Positions 48,945 through 60,426 are shown, numbered from the stretch's first letter. The stretch is DNA of 64,000 nt from Anaspis maculata (GCA_949128115.1 OX421962.1:55469787-55533786); one strand, 5' to 3'. The notes: generated by a model from the sequence alone, not told the origin. A program made the numbers and translations.

Positions 48945-50781
48945 TACCGAGTGATCATTTGAAAACTATCCACACCCGCAATAACTTCCGATTTTTAATG
49001 AATATTTCTTCGAGCAAAAACAGGTCGATTTTTATATCAAGGGGACATCGAAAACATATACCTACCTACATTGGCCGATTTTCTGTCTTCAGCCCCCTTG
49101 CCCCCACTCACCCAAACTTTGAAATTTCAAATAACACTACCTACCTTACGATAGGTACCTAGGTACATCAAATTTAACAGAATTAAATTCTCTGTCTGGA
49201 AAAAATATTTTTTACATTATTTTACTCCAACTCCTTTCTCTCAAACAAAATTGTTCATGAAGAGAATTTCGAGGAGAATTTATTTCCCTTCAATTTGATA
49301 TATCACAAAGTGGGAAGTGTCATTTAAGATTTTGAGGTTGGGGTTGGGGGAACGAAGGGGTGAATTGGGTGGCACCAGCGCCGGACTAAAATTTTGCGCT
49401 CCGGGTCTAATACATAACAATTTTCCGCCCCTACCCCTCGATGAATTCAATAAAACGCTTTTCAACAAAAGCGTACAGTGATTTGGAAGTTTCTAATTTA
49501 CGGTCATTTGAAATTTCGAAGTTGGGATGGGGCGAGGGGGCTAAAGATAGAAATTAGCCAATGTATGTTTTAGATATATGTGCCTCTTGAAAGTGGAATC
49601 GACCTGTTATTGCTTGAAGTCATCTACACTATAGGAATCGGGAATTATTGCAGGTGGATATACCGGGTGATCATTTGAAAACTATCCACCTGCAATAACT
49701 CCCGATTTCTAGCAAAAATGTCCTCGAGTAAAAACAGGTCGATTTTTATATCGGGGGGACATCTAAAACATACAGTGGCAAATTTCTATCTTTAGCCCCT
49801 CCCCGCCCCCACTCACCCCAACTTTGAAATCTCAAATGACACCACCTACCATGCGATACATCAAATTGAAGAAAATCAAATTCTCTTTCTGAAAAAATAT
49901 TTTCAAATGTTTTAACCCCACTCCCTTTCTCTCTTAAAATTCTCTGAGTGCCCCATTCAATATCCTGGACCCCTCAATTCTCTTCAGTTTGATCAGCATC
50001 ATCCTAAATAGCACTGAAGAAGAGAATTTTCGACAGAAAAAATGCTACCCTAATTTACCCCTTTGCTCTCTCCCGCCTCAACTTCAAAATTCAACAAAAC
50101 ATTACCTACTTTGTGATATATCAAACTGAAGAAAATTGAATTTTCTTTCTGAAAACAATTTTTTTAAAATTTCCAACCTCTTCCCCAATAAATTGGACAT
50201 TTGGAGTACTTTAGGAGGGAAACAGGGGGTTATAAAAATTTCGGAAAAATTGTTTTCAGGAAGAGAATTCAATTTCCTTCAATTTGATATGTCACAAAGT
50301 AGGTATTGTGATTTCAGATTTTCAAGGTGTGGTGGGGGGAGCGAAGGGGTGAATTAGGGTGGCACTTTTTCCATAGAAAATTTTCTCTTTCAATGCTATG
50401 CAGGATGACGCTGACTGCATCGAAGAGAATTGAGAGTTCAAAAATATTAAATTTGATATTCAGAAAATTTTAGGGAGAAAGGGGGTGGAGTTGGAAATAT
50501 GGAAATTTCAAAGATATTATTTTCAGAAAGAGAATTTAATTTTCTTCAATTTGATGTATCGCAAGGTAGGTTGTGTCATTTGAAATTTCAAAGTTGGACT
50601 GAGTGGGGGCAAGGGGGCTGAAGATAGAAATTCGCCAATGTATGCTTTGGATGTCCCCCTTGATATAAAAATCGACCTGTTTTTGCTCAAAGATATTTTC
50701 GCCAGGAAACGGGAGCTATTGCAGGTGGATAGTTTTCAAATGATCACCCGGTATGTATAGTTTTCAAATTATCACCCGGTA
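48945..50781. mobile_element. TACCGGGTG fold-back, interrupted by a relative
   Basis: Left end TACCGAGTGATCATTTGAAA at 48945; right end at 50781 with the complement. Its right arm is cut at 49660 (GCAGGTGGATA) and resumes at 50754 with TATAGTTTTCAAATTATC. The gap is filled by the inner element 49661-50753. Arms share AAAAACAGGTCGATTTTTAT. Non-coding. Confidence 0.78.
49661..50753. mobile_element. Inner TACCGGGTG fold-back element
   Basis: Starts TACCGGGTGATCATTTG and ends with the exact complement. The arms fold around about 50000-50400 and share GCAATAACTCCCG/CGGGAGCTATTGC and AAATCGACCTG. It lies in the terminal TA of a member of its own family. No coding sequence. Confidence 0.82.
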
Positions 50782-50798
50782 TGCCCTCACGGGCGTAA

Positions 50799-50964
50799 AG
50801 GTGCGTTCAGTCAGCTTATTTAGCCGCAAGTTTTAATTTTAGTCGTAAGCGCTGCATCGTTTATTGGCTGTTCTGAGGAGGCTGGTTCGTAAGAGCCTAT
50901 GGGCGTCGCTGCGCTTGCGACTAAAATTAAAACTTGCGGCTAAATAAGCTGACTGAACGCACCT
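50799..50964. mobile_element. Harbinger-like fold-back MITE, copy B
   Basis: Same ends and inner sequence as copy A; TAA duplicated at 50796-50798 and 50965-50967. It begins 17 bp after the TACCGGGTG element. Confidence 0.9.
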
Positions 50965-51093
50965 TAAGGCTCGGTACCCGATAGCGTACCTACTTCTCTT
51001 CTCTTCTGAAGGATTAGTGAACGCAAGATGTTAACTAGGGTTCTACCATTAGTGTCGCAACACGATTTTGATAATTCCAAAAGAAGAAATAAA

Positions 51094-51390
51094 CTAAAGA
51101 CCGTGTTCAGTAAGGTTCAGTCAAAGAAAATTTGCGGATTATCCACTTGTTTCTAAGGAAAAAATATTAAAGTTACGGAACCCACGCACTATATTTTCGG
51201 CTCGATTTTCGGCGGTCGACTCGATTTGAAACATTTCAAAAGTAGGAGTGGACTGAAAACAGTGTCCAAGAAGGTTACGCGAAAGAAAATTGGCGGATTA
51301 TTCATTGGTTTAAAGAAAAAAATTATTGAAATTTTGGAACCACAAAAAATATATTTTATACGCCGAGCGGGTATGCAACTCGACAAACAA
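51094..51390 (+). repeat. Direct repeat pair, about 158-bp period
   Basis: GTGTTCAGTAAGGTT at 51104 and GTGTCCAAGAAGGTT at about 51262 start two diverged copies, both with AAAGAAAATTxGCGGATTA. The 60-codon open frame in the second copy is not preserved in the first, so it is not called a gene. Confidence 0.65.
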
Positions 51391-51428
51391 TTAAAGAAAG
51401 CGGGTTAGACAGAACTTGTAGTCATGAC

Positions 51429-51934
51429 TAGGGATGGGCGATATCGTGATCCGGGTATCAAAGTTTGATAAGAAAAAAATATCGATAATTATTGATATAT
51501 CAAATATCGATGAATATCAAAGTATCAAAAATTGATAATTATGAAAATATCAATATGAAAATCCACGTATCAAGTGATTACGTGGAGAAAGAAATCATTG
51601 ATGGTTGAACTAGACTTGCATGATAAATGAGACCTACTTCTTTTTAAGCCTTTGGTCATCTATCTTGTTATTTATCAATATTTTATCATGATAACCATTG
51701 TCTGTATTTCGATAATATGTTGACATCTATCGATATTTGATATTCTGATAATTATCAACATTTGATATTTTGATAATAATTATCGACATTTGATATTTTG
51801 ATAATTATCGATTTTTGATATTTTGATAATTATCGATATTTGATATATCGATATGTTTTAAAACTGATATAATTGGTTGATATATCGATTTATTGATAAA
51901 CTTATTGATATATCAATAGTTTTGCCCATCTTTA
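51429..51934. mobile_element. hAT-like element filled with ATCGATA repeats
   Basis: Ends TAGGGATGGGCG and GCCCATCTTTA sit between a perfect 8-bp duplication GTCATGAC (51421-51428 and 51935-51942), as in hAT elements. The inside is a degenerate tandem array of GATAATTATCGATATTTGAT-like units on both sides of a short unique centre (about 51560-51660). No transposase. Confidence 0.9.
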
Positions 51935-51966
51935 GTCATGACATCTATGGTCATGACGACTCCTAA

Positions 51967-52131
51967 AGGTGCGTTCAGTCAGCTTATTTAGCCGCAATTT
52001 TAATTTTAGCCGTAAGCGCTGCATCGCTTATTGGCTGTTCCGAGGAGGCTGGTTCATAAGAGCCAATGGGCGTCGCTGCGCTTGCGACTAAAATTAAAAC
52101 TTGCGGCCAAATAAGCTGACTGAACGCACCT
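51967..52131. mobile_element. Harbinger-like fold-back MITE, copy C
   Basis: Same family as copies A and B; TAA at 51964-51966 and 52132-52134. The reading frames inside this hairpin are not genes. Confidence 0.9.
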
Positions 52132-52134
52132 TAA

Positions 52135-53074
52135 GTGAAAACGTTCAAGTTCTAGTGCCGAAATGGAATATTTAATGTAAGTAAGCCGCATTCGTTCGTA
52201 CCTGAATCGACCCACAGTTGCATAAGAAGGAGAATGCATGGTGGTAGAATGGTTCCTGTAAAATGTGCGGTTTCCCGTTGCTCTTTATAACTCAAGCACC
52301 CTACCATTATTTAGTCACGATTTTGCTGAGTTCGCGGTTCTCAAGAGTACAAGAGTCAAGATACTATGAGAGCTATCCATCAAGAATATGCTGAAATGCA
52401 GGAGGTGTGGAGGTGAGTGAAATACATAGGTACCTACCTACTCATAATTGAAGCTTCCGCGGGAGCCCACTCAGCGGTCCACGGTGAAATCACTCCTCAG
52501 CTCGCTCAAACACGCTCAAACGTCCCACCGGAAAAATGTCCACGGCTCTTTTATCGATCCCCAAGTTCTGCCGCCCCGAAGACTTCCATCCGCTGCTAAA
52601 ACGATCCACCGAGAAAAGGTTCACCATCACCACGCATTTATCCACGAGTCTTCACATAGATCAATCATCACACGACACGACGGTTCAAATGTCTCCCCGG
52701 AAAAAGGTCCTAGCGACTCATTTGGCCACTCTGTCATCAGCTGCCGCCTCCGCCCATAGACATTTCAAAGCTAGTAGATGGTCTCTTGTTTGGTTGCAGA
52801 ATTATATTAGCATGAAACTAATAAGTAGGTACTAACCTCCTTAATATCATTAAAAGTAGAAAAGTAGCAGCAGTTTATTATTACTTGTCAAGTAAGTGCT
52901 CATTTTCTAACGGTGAAAAGTTTTTGAAGGTGCAAAAAGGAACAGAAACACGTACGAGAAACCTACGGACAAGAGAATAACCTAAACCTAGTAATTATTT
53001 ATCATGGGAAATTGGGATATAGAGGGCTTAAAATTCTCCAAGTTTTTCCGAGAGTTTTACACTTTAAAATGATT
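52135..53074. other. No supported gene; weak promoter/exon hint
   Basis: A TTTATAA box near 52285 is followed by ATGAGAGCTATCCATC at 52366 and a donor-like GAG|GTGAGT near 52412, which would give a 16-codon first exon. This could easily be chance. The remaining open frames (52448-52835) have no motifs. Confidence 0.2.
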
Positions 53075-56000
53075 AATAGTGCAAGCGGTACACCAGAATT
53101 ATTAAAAAAAGTGGCATTTGATGATACAATAGCAAGCCACTTTGCACATTTGTTGTCTACACCCATTAGAAAAATTTGACCCGCAGTTCCTAAAAATTCA
53201 TCCCTTAGAACCCGAGATTTGGGGGGGGAGGGAATACTATAAAAAAATACCAAACTTTTTCATCGAAACCTACTGAGGCGTGTTTGCTGTCAAAACCATA
53301 TAATCTAGACCTCCTCGATACAATGAGAATGTCAAAGCTGTTGTGCAGTCACCGGAAGTCGTCATCTTTGAAAATTAGAGCCGAAGGTCAAAGTTACAAA
53401 GTAGGCTTCAATTACCTCCATGATGGGTATCGATTCTTAGGTCTTTGGGGTCGCTGAAGACGTATAAAGTGAAACAAAAACGATTGAGCACACCGTCCGC
53501 CCATATGGTCTACCTATGGGCCCAGAAGTCAGACAAGCGAGAAAAATCCTACAAATTTTTTAAAATAGAAGTGAAATAATGATGTGAAATAGCTTCAATC
53601 TGTACTTGGTGATGATGCTGTACCAGCTGTTCTATGTGAAATTCATGATGTTCACTTGTGAGCGGTCCAAAATCCAAAATGGCGCCCATTTAAAACACAC
53701 AGGGGAATAATTTATTGTGATTTTCTTTAGGGAGCTCCTACGTGTCACTGGCTAAGCACATGTTGTTCATCAGTGAACCACGACTAATGAACTTCCTTAC
53801 ACTTTTGGTGGTATCTTGCATCGTTTAAAAGAAATCCGCCGCGAAACTGTTTCGGAACCGTTTTTGGACAAGAGATTGATTGAATACTTGAATAGGAGGA
53901 AAAACTTTGCATGAATAATTGAAATAACCGACCTAAAGATATTTGTTTTGTTTTATGTAGTCATGTTTTATGGTTTAGATTGCGTGATCTGTCATTCCTG
54001 GTATATGGAGGGTCATAAATCCAAGATGTCCGCCGGTGTAGGTTTATTCAGAAAATTGCATGCTAACTTTGTCCAAAAGCGAGGGGGGGGGGCAAAAAAA
54101 ACTTATGGAAGGTCTACAAACGATAGGTTCAATGCATTAGATTCAAAGCGCAAAATATCCAAAATACAAAAATGCAAAATGCAAAATATCTAAATTAAAA
54201 TTCCAAAGATCTATAGCACAATCCGTACAATGTACAATGTCAAAAATAAAAATGGTTTTCGAGTTTCCTCCCTTTTCTTTCAAATCCACCAGATGAGAAA
54301 GTTGCTTTTTTTGACTCACCAGTCGAGGAGTTGGCTTTTGACTCAAGTTGCCGCCTTTCCAAACCTACCAGAAGGAGTTGGTTTTTGACTCAGATTCCTC
54401 CTTCTTTCCAGACTCAACAGATGAAAATTGCTCAATGATTCAGGTTTCCTTTATCTTTTCAGGCCCTCTAGATTTGTCTAGACTCTAGAGTCTTCGGCCC
54501 GTATTCATATCCCACTTTTAAGCTAAAAGCGCTTTTAGTGCGATGCGCATTTAGGGGCATTTCTCATATTTTAGTGTTCAAAAATACAAATTAACTCGCA
54601 AATTATTTGCAATTAAGTACATACAATCGCTCGATCCCCAATCGCAATAATGCATTTTTGAACACTGAAATATGAGAAATGCCCCTAAATGCGCATCGCA
54701 CTAAAAGCGCTTTTAGCTTAAAAGTGGGATATGAATACGGGCCTTCGACTCACTCTTGCTTAGTAGGTTTGAACAAAAAGACTAAACTTGAGTCGAAAAG
54801 CAGCTCCTTATCTGGTGGACTTAAATCAAACGGAGGAAACTCAAGTCAAAAAGCAATTCCTGATCCAGTGGATCTGAAAAGAAGGAGAAAACTTGTGACC
54901 CTTTCTATTTTTGGTGGTTTGTATTTATATTTTGGACCTTTTGTATTTTATAAGATATTTTATATTCACATCTTAGGTACCGTAACCTTTTGTATTTCAG
55001 ATATTTTGCGTTTTGGATCTACGGCATTAGATATTTGCTTAGACTTTTTGTGATTAGATCTTTTTTCCGCCACTGTATTTCTTCCTGTTCTCTGCAACAG
55101 TGCAACATTATTGAATAAAATGCTAGCAGAACGAAAGATGTTTTCATTAGTTTTTATCATGTAGATGTCATTTTTCAATTCAAACTTCAGGTACATTTAC
55201 TTTAGGTAGTTGGTTATATCTCTCAAATTATTAAAGAAATAAAAATGAGAGGAACTCTTCAGAAATATATAAATAATGTACAGGTGCGGTAGATATTTAT
55301 CATTTATCCAAATCCAACAATGAAGTTGGTATGAAATTTTTAAACTTACAGCGGCAGACATCTTGGATTTATGACCCTCCATGCATAGACCAGGAATGAC
55401 AAATCAGGCAAAATACATCATAAGACATGATTGCATGAAACAGACCAAATATATTTAGGTCGATTATGTCAATTATACATGCGAAGTTTTTCCTCCTATT
55501 CAATTATTCAATCTATTGCTCGATCTATTGTCCAAAAACGGTTCCGAAACAGTTTCGCGGCGGATATCTTTTAAACGATGCAAGATACCACCAGTAGTGT
55601 AAGAAACTTTTTCAGTCGTTGTTCACTGATGAACAACATGTGCTGAGCTAGTGACACTTAAAAGCTCCCTTAAGAAAATCACGATAAATTATTCCCGTGT
55701 GTTTTAAATGGGCGCCATTTTGGATTTTTGACAGCTCACAGGTGAACATCATGAGTTTCACATAGAACAGCTGGTACAGCATCACCATCAAGTACAGATT
55801 GAAGCTATTTCACATTATTATTCCACTTCAATTTTCGAAAATTTGTCGGATTTTTCTCGCTTGTCTGACTTCTGGGCCCATAGGTAGACCATATGGGCGG
55901 ACGGTGTGCTCAATCGTTTTTGTTTCATTTCATACGTCTTCAGCGACCCCGAAAACCTAAGAATCGATACCCATCATGGAGGTAATTGAAGCCTACTTTG

Positions 56001-56326
56001 TAATTTTGACCTTCGGCTCTAATTTTCAAAGATGACGACTTAACTCGACTTCCGGTGACCACACGAGAGTTTTGACATTGTCATTGTATCAAGGAGGTCT
56101 GAGTTATATAGTGTTGACACCAAACACGCCTCAGCAGGTTTGGATGACAAAGTTTGGTATTTTTTTATAGTATTCTCTCCCCCTCCCCAAATCTCGGGTC
56201 GTAAGGGATGAATGTTCAGGAACTGCGAGTCAAATTTTTCTAATGGGTCTAGACAACAAATATGCAAAGTGGCTTGCTTGTACCTATCATCAAATGCCAC
56301 TTTTTTTGCGTACCGCTAGCACTATA
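53075..56326. mobile_element. 3.25-kb fold-back element
   Basis: Arms 53075-54490 and 54750-56326 are inverted copies: AGTGGCATTTGATG near 53110 against its complement near 56290, and ACGGTGTGCTCAATCG near 55900 against its complement near 53490. Both arms carry imperfect 60-70-bp tandem units (54255-54470 and 54770-54900; GACTCAAGTT and CCACCAGATGAG-like words). The centre is occupied by another palindromic element. The LINE target lies in and beyond the right arm. Confidence 0.8.
54496..54743. mobile_element. Palindromic MITE at the fold-back centre
   Basis: Ends GGCCCGTATTCATATCCCAC and the exact complement; the arms are near-perfect for about 95 bp. Flanks are TTC on both sides (54493-54495 and 54744-54746). 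GGCCCGT-like ends with a 3-bp duplication would suit a PIF/Harbinger-type element, though TTC is not the usual TWA. Confidence 0.82.
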
Positions 56327-56855
56327 ACTGGCCTAGCTTATCGAGACCAAACTCATATCATGGAGCTCAAAATGAATTCCTCATCAGAGAAAATATCTCA
56401 ATTCTTCTTTTTCTCAGATTTCAACTTCCTACCCGAAAGGACGTCTCATAATAAAATTTCCATCCATTCCTTGCTATTCGTCGGGGAAGTTTTGAGGTGA
56501 CACGCCGATTTTTCCAAGCATGCCTGAATAATCTGAATTTCATTGTGAGTACCTATACCTGGACAATCTGTGCCTGGACATTTTGTAAATTGACTTCGCA
56601 TATTTAAATTTAAGGTGAAAAAAAACTTGAAGTCTTAATCATTTTGGATGGATGCGTTGACCGTTGATAAAGTAAAATGGACAAGGAGCTGGTGCCTCAA
56701 AACTTATGTCATAAGGTACCTACATGATTTTAACCCTATAGGTTTAATGTGCGTTGTTAAGGTTGTTGAGAATTTTTTTATTCACAATGAGTTAGCAATC
56801 GATACATTCCTACAATGAGTTAGCAATCGATACATTCCTAACTTTTAAGTTGGGA

Positions 56856-56859
<4 letters not shown>
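56021..56859. repeat. 839-bp direct repeat, left copy (giant TSD candidate)
   Basis: Matches 61279-62118 with only two differences seen by eye: a G/A change (GTCGGGGAAG against GTCGGGAAAG) and one extra G (ACTTGAAG against ACTTGGAAG). Its inner end touches the LINE 3' tail at 56859/56860. It starts inside the right arm of the 53075-56326 fold-back and extends past it. Near its end, a 28-bp unit beginning ACAATGAGTTAGCAATCG is tandemly doubled in both copies. Confidence 0.93.
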
Positions 56860-56888
<29 letters not shown>

Positions 56889-57114
56889 TTATTGTTCATA
56901 AAGAATAATACATTCTTATAACAAGATTCTTTGTTATGACAAAAACAATTTTTAAAGAAAGAAAATAGTTAAGAAACATAATAACATGAAATGAAACATA
57001 AATCAAGTGAAAAGACATAATATCTATAGCAGACAATATTAAAGAAATTAACAGTCAATTGGCAAAAAGTATATAAATAGTAAATACATAAAACCGAGCA
57101 TAAAACGGACAAAT

Positions 57115-60100
57115 TTATTCATTCAAAACAAAAGATCTGAGTTTTAAACAGCCAATCAAGAAACTTGCCAAATATCCAGCTTGAGTCCGATCTAAATTGT
57201 CCAGTACTTTGACCAGCTTTCCCGGGCGACTCAACCCATACACAAAAGGTGTTCTGAGAGAGCTGTAAAGCGGACATTGAAAAAGGATATGTTCCAGAGT
57301 CTCGCACACTCTCAGGTTGCACATGGTACACAACTGATCCATGTAGATAAGGTAAGCTGATCCCTGATATGTGAATTTCAAAAAATTTCTACCCACCACC
57401 CTCATCTGTGCCATCAGTCTTATGATATACATTTTAACCGGTAGTATCAAATATGCTGAGGGGTTTTCTGATGTATTGAATTCCTTGTAAAAAATGGGAT
57501 ATGAAGATCTCTCCAAACGCGAGAGATCCTCACCGTGAAGTTTTGCTCTAAAGCTTTCCAAAAGCTCGCCCTGCATTGACAATTCAAAATTACCCATCCG
57601 GACCGTATTCCAGAGATCTACAGCCCCAGCTCTAACAAAACACTCCCTGAGTTGCAAGGCCCAGTTGTGTCTAGGACTGCCGCCGCCACCCATCGTCATC
57701 AGTCTCTCGAAGCATTTTTTCGGCAAGCGTGAGTTATCCATTGCAAGAAGTTTCCTTACCCAGCTAAGAGAGGCCCCGAAGAACAACAAGACAAGAGCGA
57801 CAGTCCCAGTTTCCAGTCTCACGATATAATCGGGAGTGTTTCTCGGGAGAGAAAGGAGTCGTTTGAAGAAACTTACTTGAATTCTCTCAAGAATTGAGGC
57901 ATACTGCAATCCACAAATGACAGAACAGTGGGAAACAGAACCGCAAACAATTGATTCATAGAGCTTCATACGTGCTTCCCAAGAGCTCACTTTTGACTTC
58001 ATCATAAGGTGCATTACAGCAGAAATGGACTTCTTGGCCTTGCAGACAGCGACCCCAGCCATCCCCCGAAACACAGACGATGCGGAAAATTCAATGCCCA
58101 AATAACAGTACTTGTTGACTACGTCGAGCTTTTTATTATGAAATACAAAATCAAAAGTTTTGCGGCTTCCATGGCCTCCCTTACTGAAACAAACTATCTT
58201 TGTCTTAGCGATGTTAACCTCTAAACAGTTTTCATGAGTGTATTGCTCTAGTATACGCAGTTTACGTGACAAGTCAGCTGGAGAGTCGCCAAGTATAACC
58301 ATGTCGTCGGCATATAACAGCATCAAACAATCCGTTTTCCCATCAACACTCAATCCCACCATCCCTCTTTCCCTAAAGTATATATCAATATCAGCAATGA
58401 AGAGTGAAAACAGGAGAGGGCTCATGGGTTCTCCCTGAAGGACACCTTCCGTTATCTCGAACCTGCGTGAGAAAAAATTTTCACTTCTTACCGACATGTT
58501 GGCCCGATCATAGATATTTTTTAGGACTCCCAGAATCTTTGTTCCCACTCCCAGCCTGAATAACTTTTCCCAAAGAATAGAATGTTTGATCTTATCAAAT
58601 GCTCTCCTGAAATCAATAAAGGCAGCATAAACAGTTCGTCTCTTGAGTCGTAAATGAATCTGAATTATTGCATTCAAAGAAAAAACGTTGTCCAGACAAC
58701 CTCTACCCTCCCTGAAGCCAGCCTGGCACTCCGGCAGCACCCCTGTCTCTTGAACCCATGATGTCAATCTCCTCAACAATATCTGAGTAAAAACCTTTGC
58801 CATTACATTCACCAAAGCTATTCCTCTATAATTTGCCGGCTCTTCGATCAACCCACCCTTATGAACCATAACCATGATAACATCACACCAAGACGATGGA
58901 ACCACAGATGAGTCCAGAATTTTATTGAACAAGCCGCATATGTACAAAAGCCAATTTTGTGGTAAATTTTTCAGGAACTCGTATGCAATTCCGTCCCGTC
59001 CCGGTGATTTTTTGTTTTTACATTTCCTAAGGGTCGCCTCCAGCTCCTCGAGAGAAACCGATTGATCAAGAACGGGATTTCGAGAATTCATATGTGATAT
59101 ATCATAAATAATCCGTGGTGATTGTATAGCCGCATAAAAACTCTCCCAGGTTGCTATCGGCAGAGATAAATTTTTATTCGCCCGGAACTTTTTTATCGTT
59201 TTCCAAAACAAAGTTTGATTATCAACAGAACTGAGACGCTGTATAATTTCGTTGTCATATTTGGTTTTCTTCGCTGTAAGTAAATTTCTGTGCTGACGTT
59301 TGGCATTCAGGTAGATCTGTTTATACGGTTGTGCAAAGTGATACTGTCTACACGTTTTTAGGCAAGCACGGATGTCCTTCTTCGACTGATAACAGTCTCG
59401 GTCGAACCAGGGGGCTGTCTTGACCAGAGCCCCACCCCGACCAGGCCGAACAGCAGACATGCCGATGAGCTCCGCAGTGTTCGTAATTACCTCGACCATG
59501 TTGCTATGTGAGTCCTCGACACCATCCCGCAGCACGACCCGAGGGGAGCAGGCCATGGCCAAAGTGTAATCTGCAGGACGTGCTTCATCCCAAACAAGTA
59601 ACTTTGTAGGAGCTCGACAAGTCTCGCCCAGCACCGGACCTTCCACTCTTGCACCTGAATACATCCCCAGCGATACCGGAAAATGGTCTGAGTTCGAGGG
59701 ATAGCACAGGACCTCAAGATCTTTCACAATCTGCAAGCCCAAAGTGTTACACCAAATCAAATCAATCACGCTGTCACCTAGTGAGCTTGAGAACGTAAAC
59801 CGACCCGGTCTGTCACCCACCGCTCTGCCATTCAGCAACACAAATAAATTACTCTCCATAAATTCAAGTATTTTCTTACCCCTGTTGTTCAAAACCTTAT
59901 CACAACTGTGCCTCGTGCAATATAAGGGTGTCCCCTCAACAACTTCCTCCTCAACATCACCCAGCGATCCCACTCTACAGTTAAAATCACCGGCAACTAC
60001 AAAAATGTGATCCATGTACCTCTCCTGTATTTCCACGAGAACATCCTGGAACATATCCAAAATTACATCCATATCCAGAGTCGGCTTAAAATACACAGAA

Positions 60101-60426
60101 CAAACAATCATTTTCCCATGTAGGGTACTCTCAATTAAGCAAATTAACCACCAAGGCGAAGTATATAACGTCTTCACGTTGAATTTCTTGTGCACCAACA
60201 TTGATATTCCTCCACTAGCCCTACCCCTAGATTTATCCCTTATAGCCGCAGCATGTATTAAGTTGTAATTAGCAAGTTTGGTGACATCATCAGGTAACAA
60301 CAGCCACGTTTCACATAATGACACTACATCAAATTTATTTGGGTACGTTAAAAGAAAATCATTGACATTGTGAAACCCGTGAACATTCCAGAAACAAATA
60401 CAAGTAGGGGCAGAGGCATTTACTGG
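57115..60426 (-). CDS. LINE ORF2: endonuclease-reverse transcriptase
   Basis: Nicks target DNA and copies the LINE RNA at the nick (target-primed reverse transcription). The frame gives about 1103 residues from the predicted frameshift codon at 60426. Counting from the Val-Ser-Leu-Cys-Glu block at 60324 as residue 1: the upstream CFWNVHG block holds the first catalytic Asn; CETWL Glu is at 5, GDFNCRVG at 112-119, SDHF at 212-215. RT motifs: NYRGIALVN at 498-506, FIDFRRAFD at 569-577 (motif A), GVLQGEPMSPLLFSLF at 627-642 (B), YADD at 671-674 (C), LEVNIAKTKIVCF at 701-713 (D). The finger C999-C1002-H1012-C1017 closes the protein. No in-frame ATG precedes the endonuclease Asn and Glu, so I take entry by -1 frameshift from ORF1; a non-AUG start is the alternative. 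Confidence 0.93.
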   Translation of the reverse strand, partial: PVNASAPTCICFWNVHGFHNVNDFLLTYPNKFDVVSLCETWLLLPDDVTKLANYNLIHAAAIRDKSRGRASGGISMLVHKKFNVKTLYTSPWWLICLIESTLHGKMIVCSVYFKPTLDMDVILDMFQDVLVEIQERYMDHIFVVAGDFNCRVGSLGDVEEEVVEGTPLYCTRHSCDKVLNNRGKKILEFMESNLFVLLNGRAVGDRPGRFTFSSSLGDSVIDLIWCNTLGLQIVKDLEVLCYPSNSDHFPVSLGMYSGARVEGPVLGETCRAPTKLLVWDEARPADYTLAMACSPRVVLRDGVEDSHSNMVEVITNTAELIGMSAVRPGRGGALVKTAPWFDRDCYQSKKDIRACLKTCRQYHFAQPYKQIYLNAKRQHRNLLTAKKTKYDNEIIQRLSSVDNQTLFWKTIKKFRANKNLSLPIATWESFYAAIQSPRIIYDISHMNSRNPVLDQSVSLEELEATLRKCKNKKSPGRDGIAYEFLKNLPQNWLLYICGLFNKILDSSVVPSSWCDVIMVMVHKGGLIEEPANYRGIALVNVMAKVFTQILLRRLTSWVQETGVLPECQAGFREGRGCLDNVFSLNAIIQIHLRLKRRTVYAAFIDFRRAFDKIKHSILWEKLFRLGVGTKILGVLKNIYDRANMSVRSENFFSRRFEITEGVLQGEPMSPLLFSLFIADIDIYFRERGMVGLSVDGKTDCLMLLYADDMVILGDSPADLSRKLRILEQYTHENCLEVNIAKTKIVCFSKGGHGSRKTFDFVFHNKKLDVVNKYCYLGIEFSASSVFRGMAGVAVCKAKKSISAVMHLMMKSKVSSWEARMKLYESIVCGSVSHCSVICGLQYASILERIQVSFFKRLLSLPRNTPDYIVRLETGTVALVLLFFGASLSWVRKLLAMDNSRLPKKCFERLMTMGGGGSPRHNWALQLRECFVRAGAVDLWNTVRMGNFELSMQGELLESFRAKLHGEDLSRLERSSYPIFYKEFNTSENPSAYLILPVKMYIIRLMAQMRVVGRNFLKFTYQGSAYLIYMDQLCTMCNLRVCETLEHILFQCPLYSSLRTPFVYGLSRPGKLVKVLDNLDRTQAGYLASFLIGCLKLRSFVLNE

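Noticed and set aside
51226..51408. 60-codon basic open frame
   Set aside because: It is the second unit of a direct repeat; the first unit does not keep the frame.
60324..60326. GTG at 60324 as the ORF2 start
   Set aside because: It lies after the first conserved endonuclease block (CFWNVHG), which would be lost; the frame is open back to 60447.
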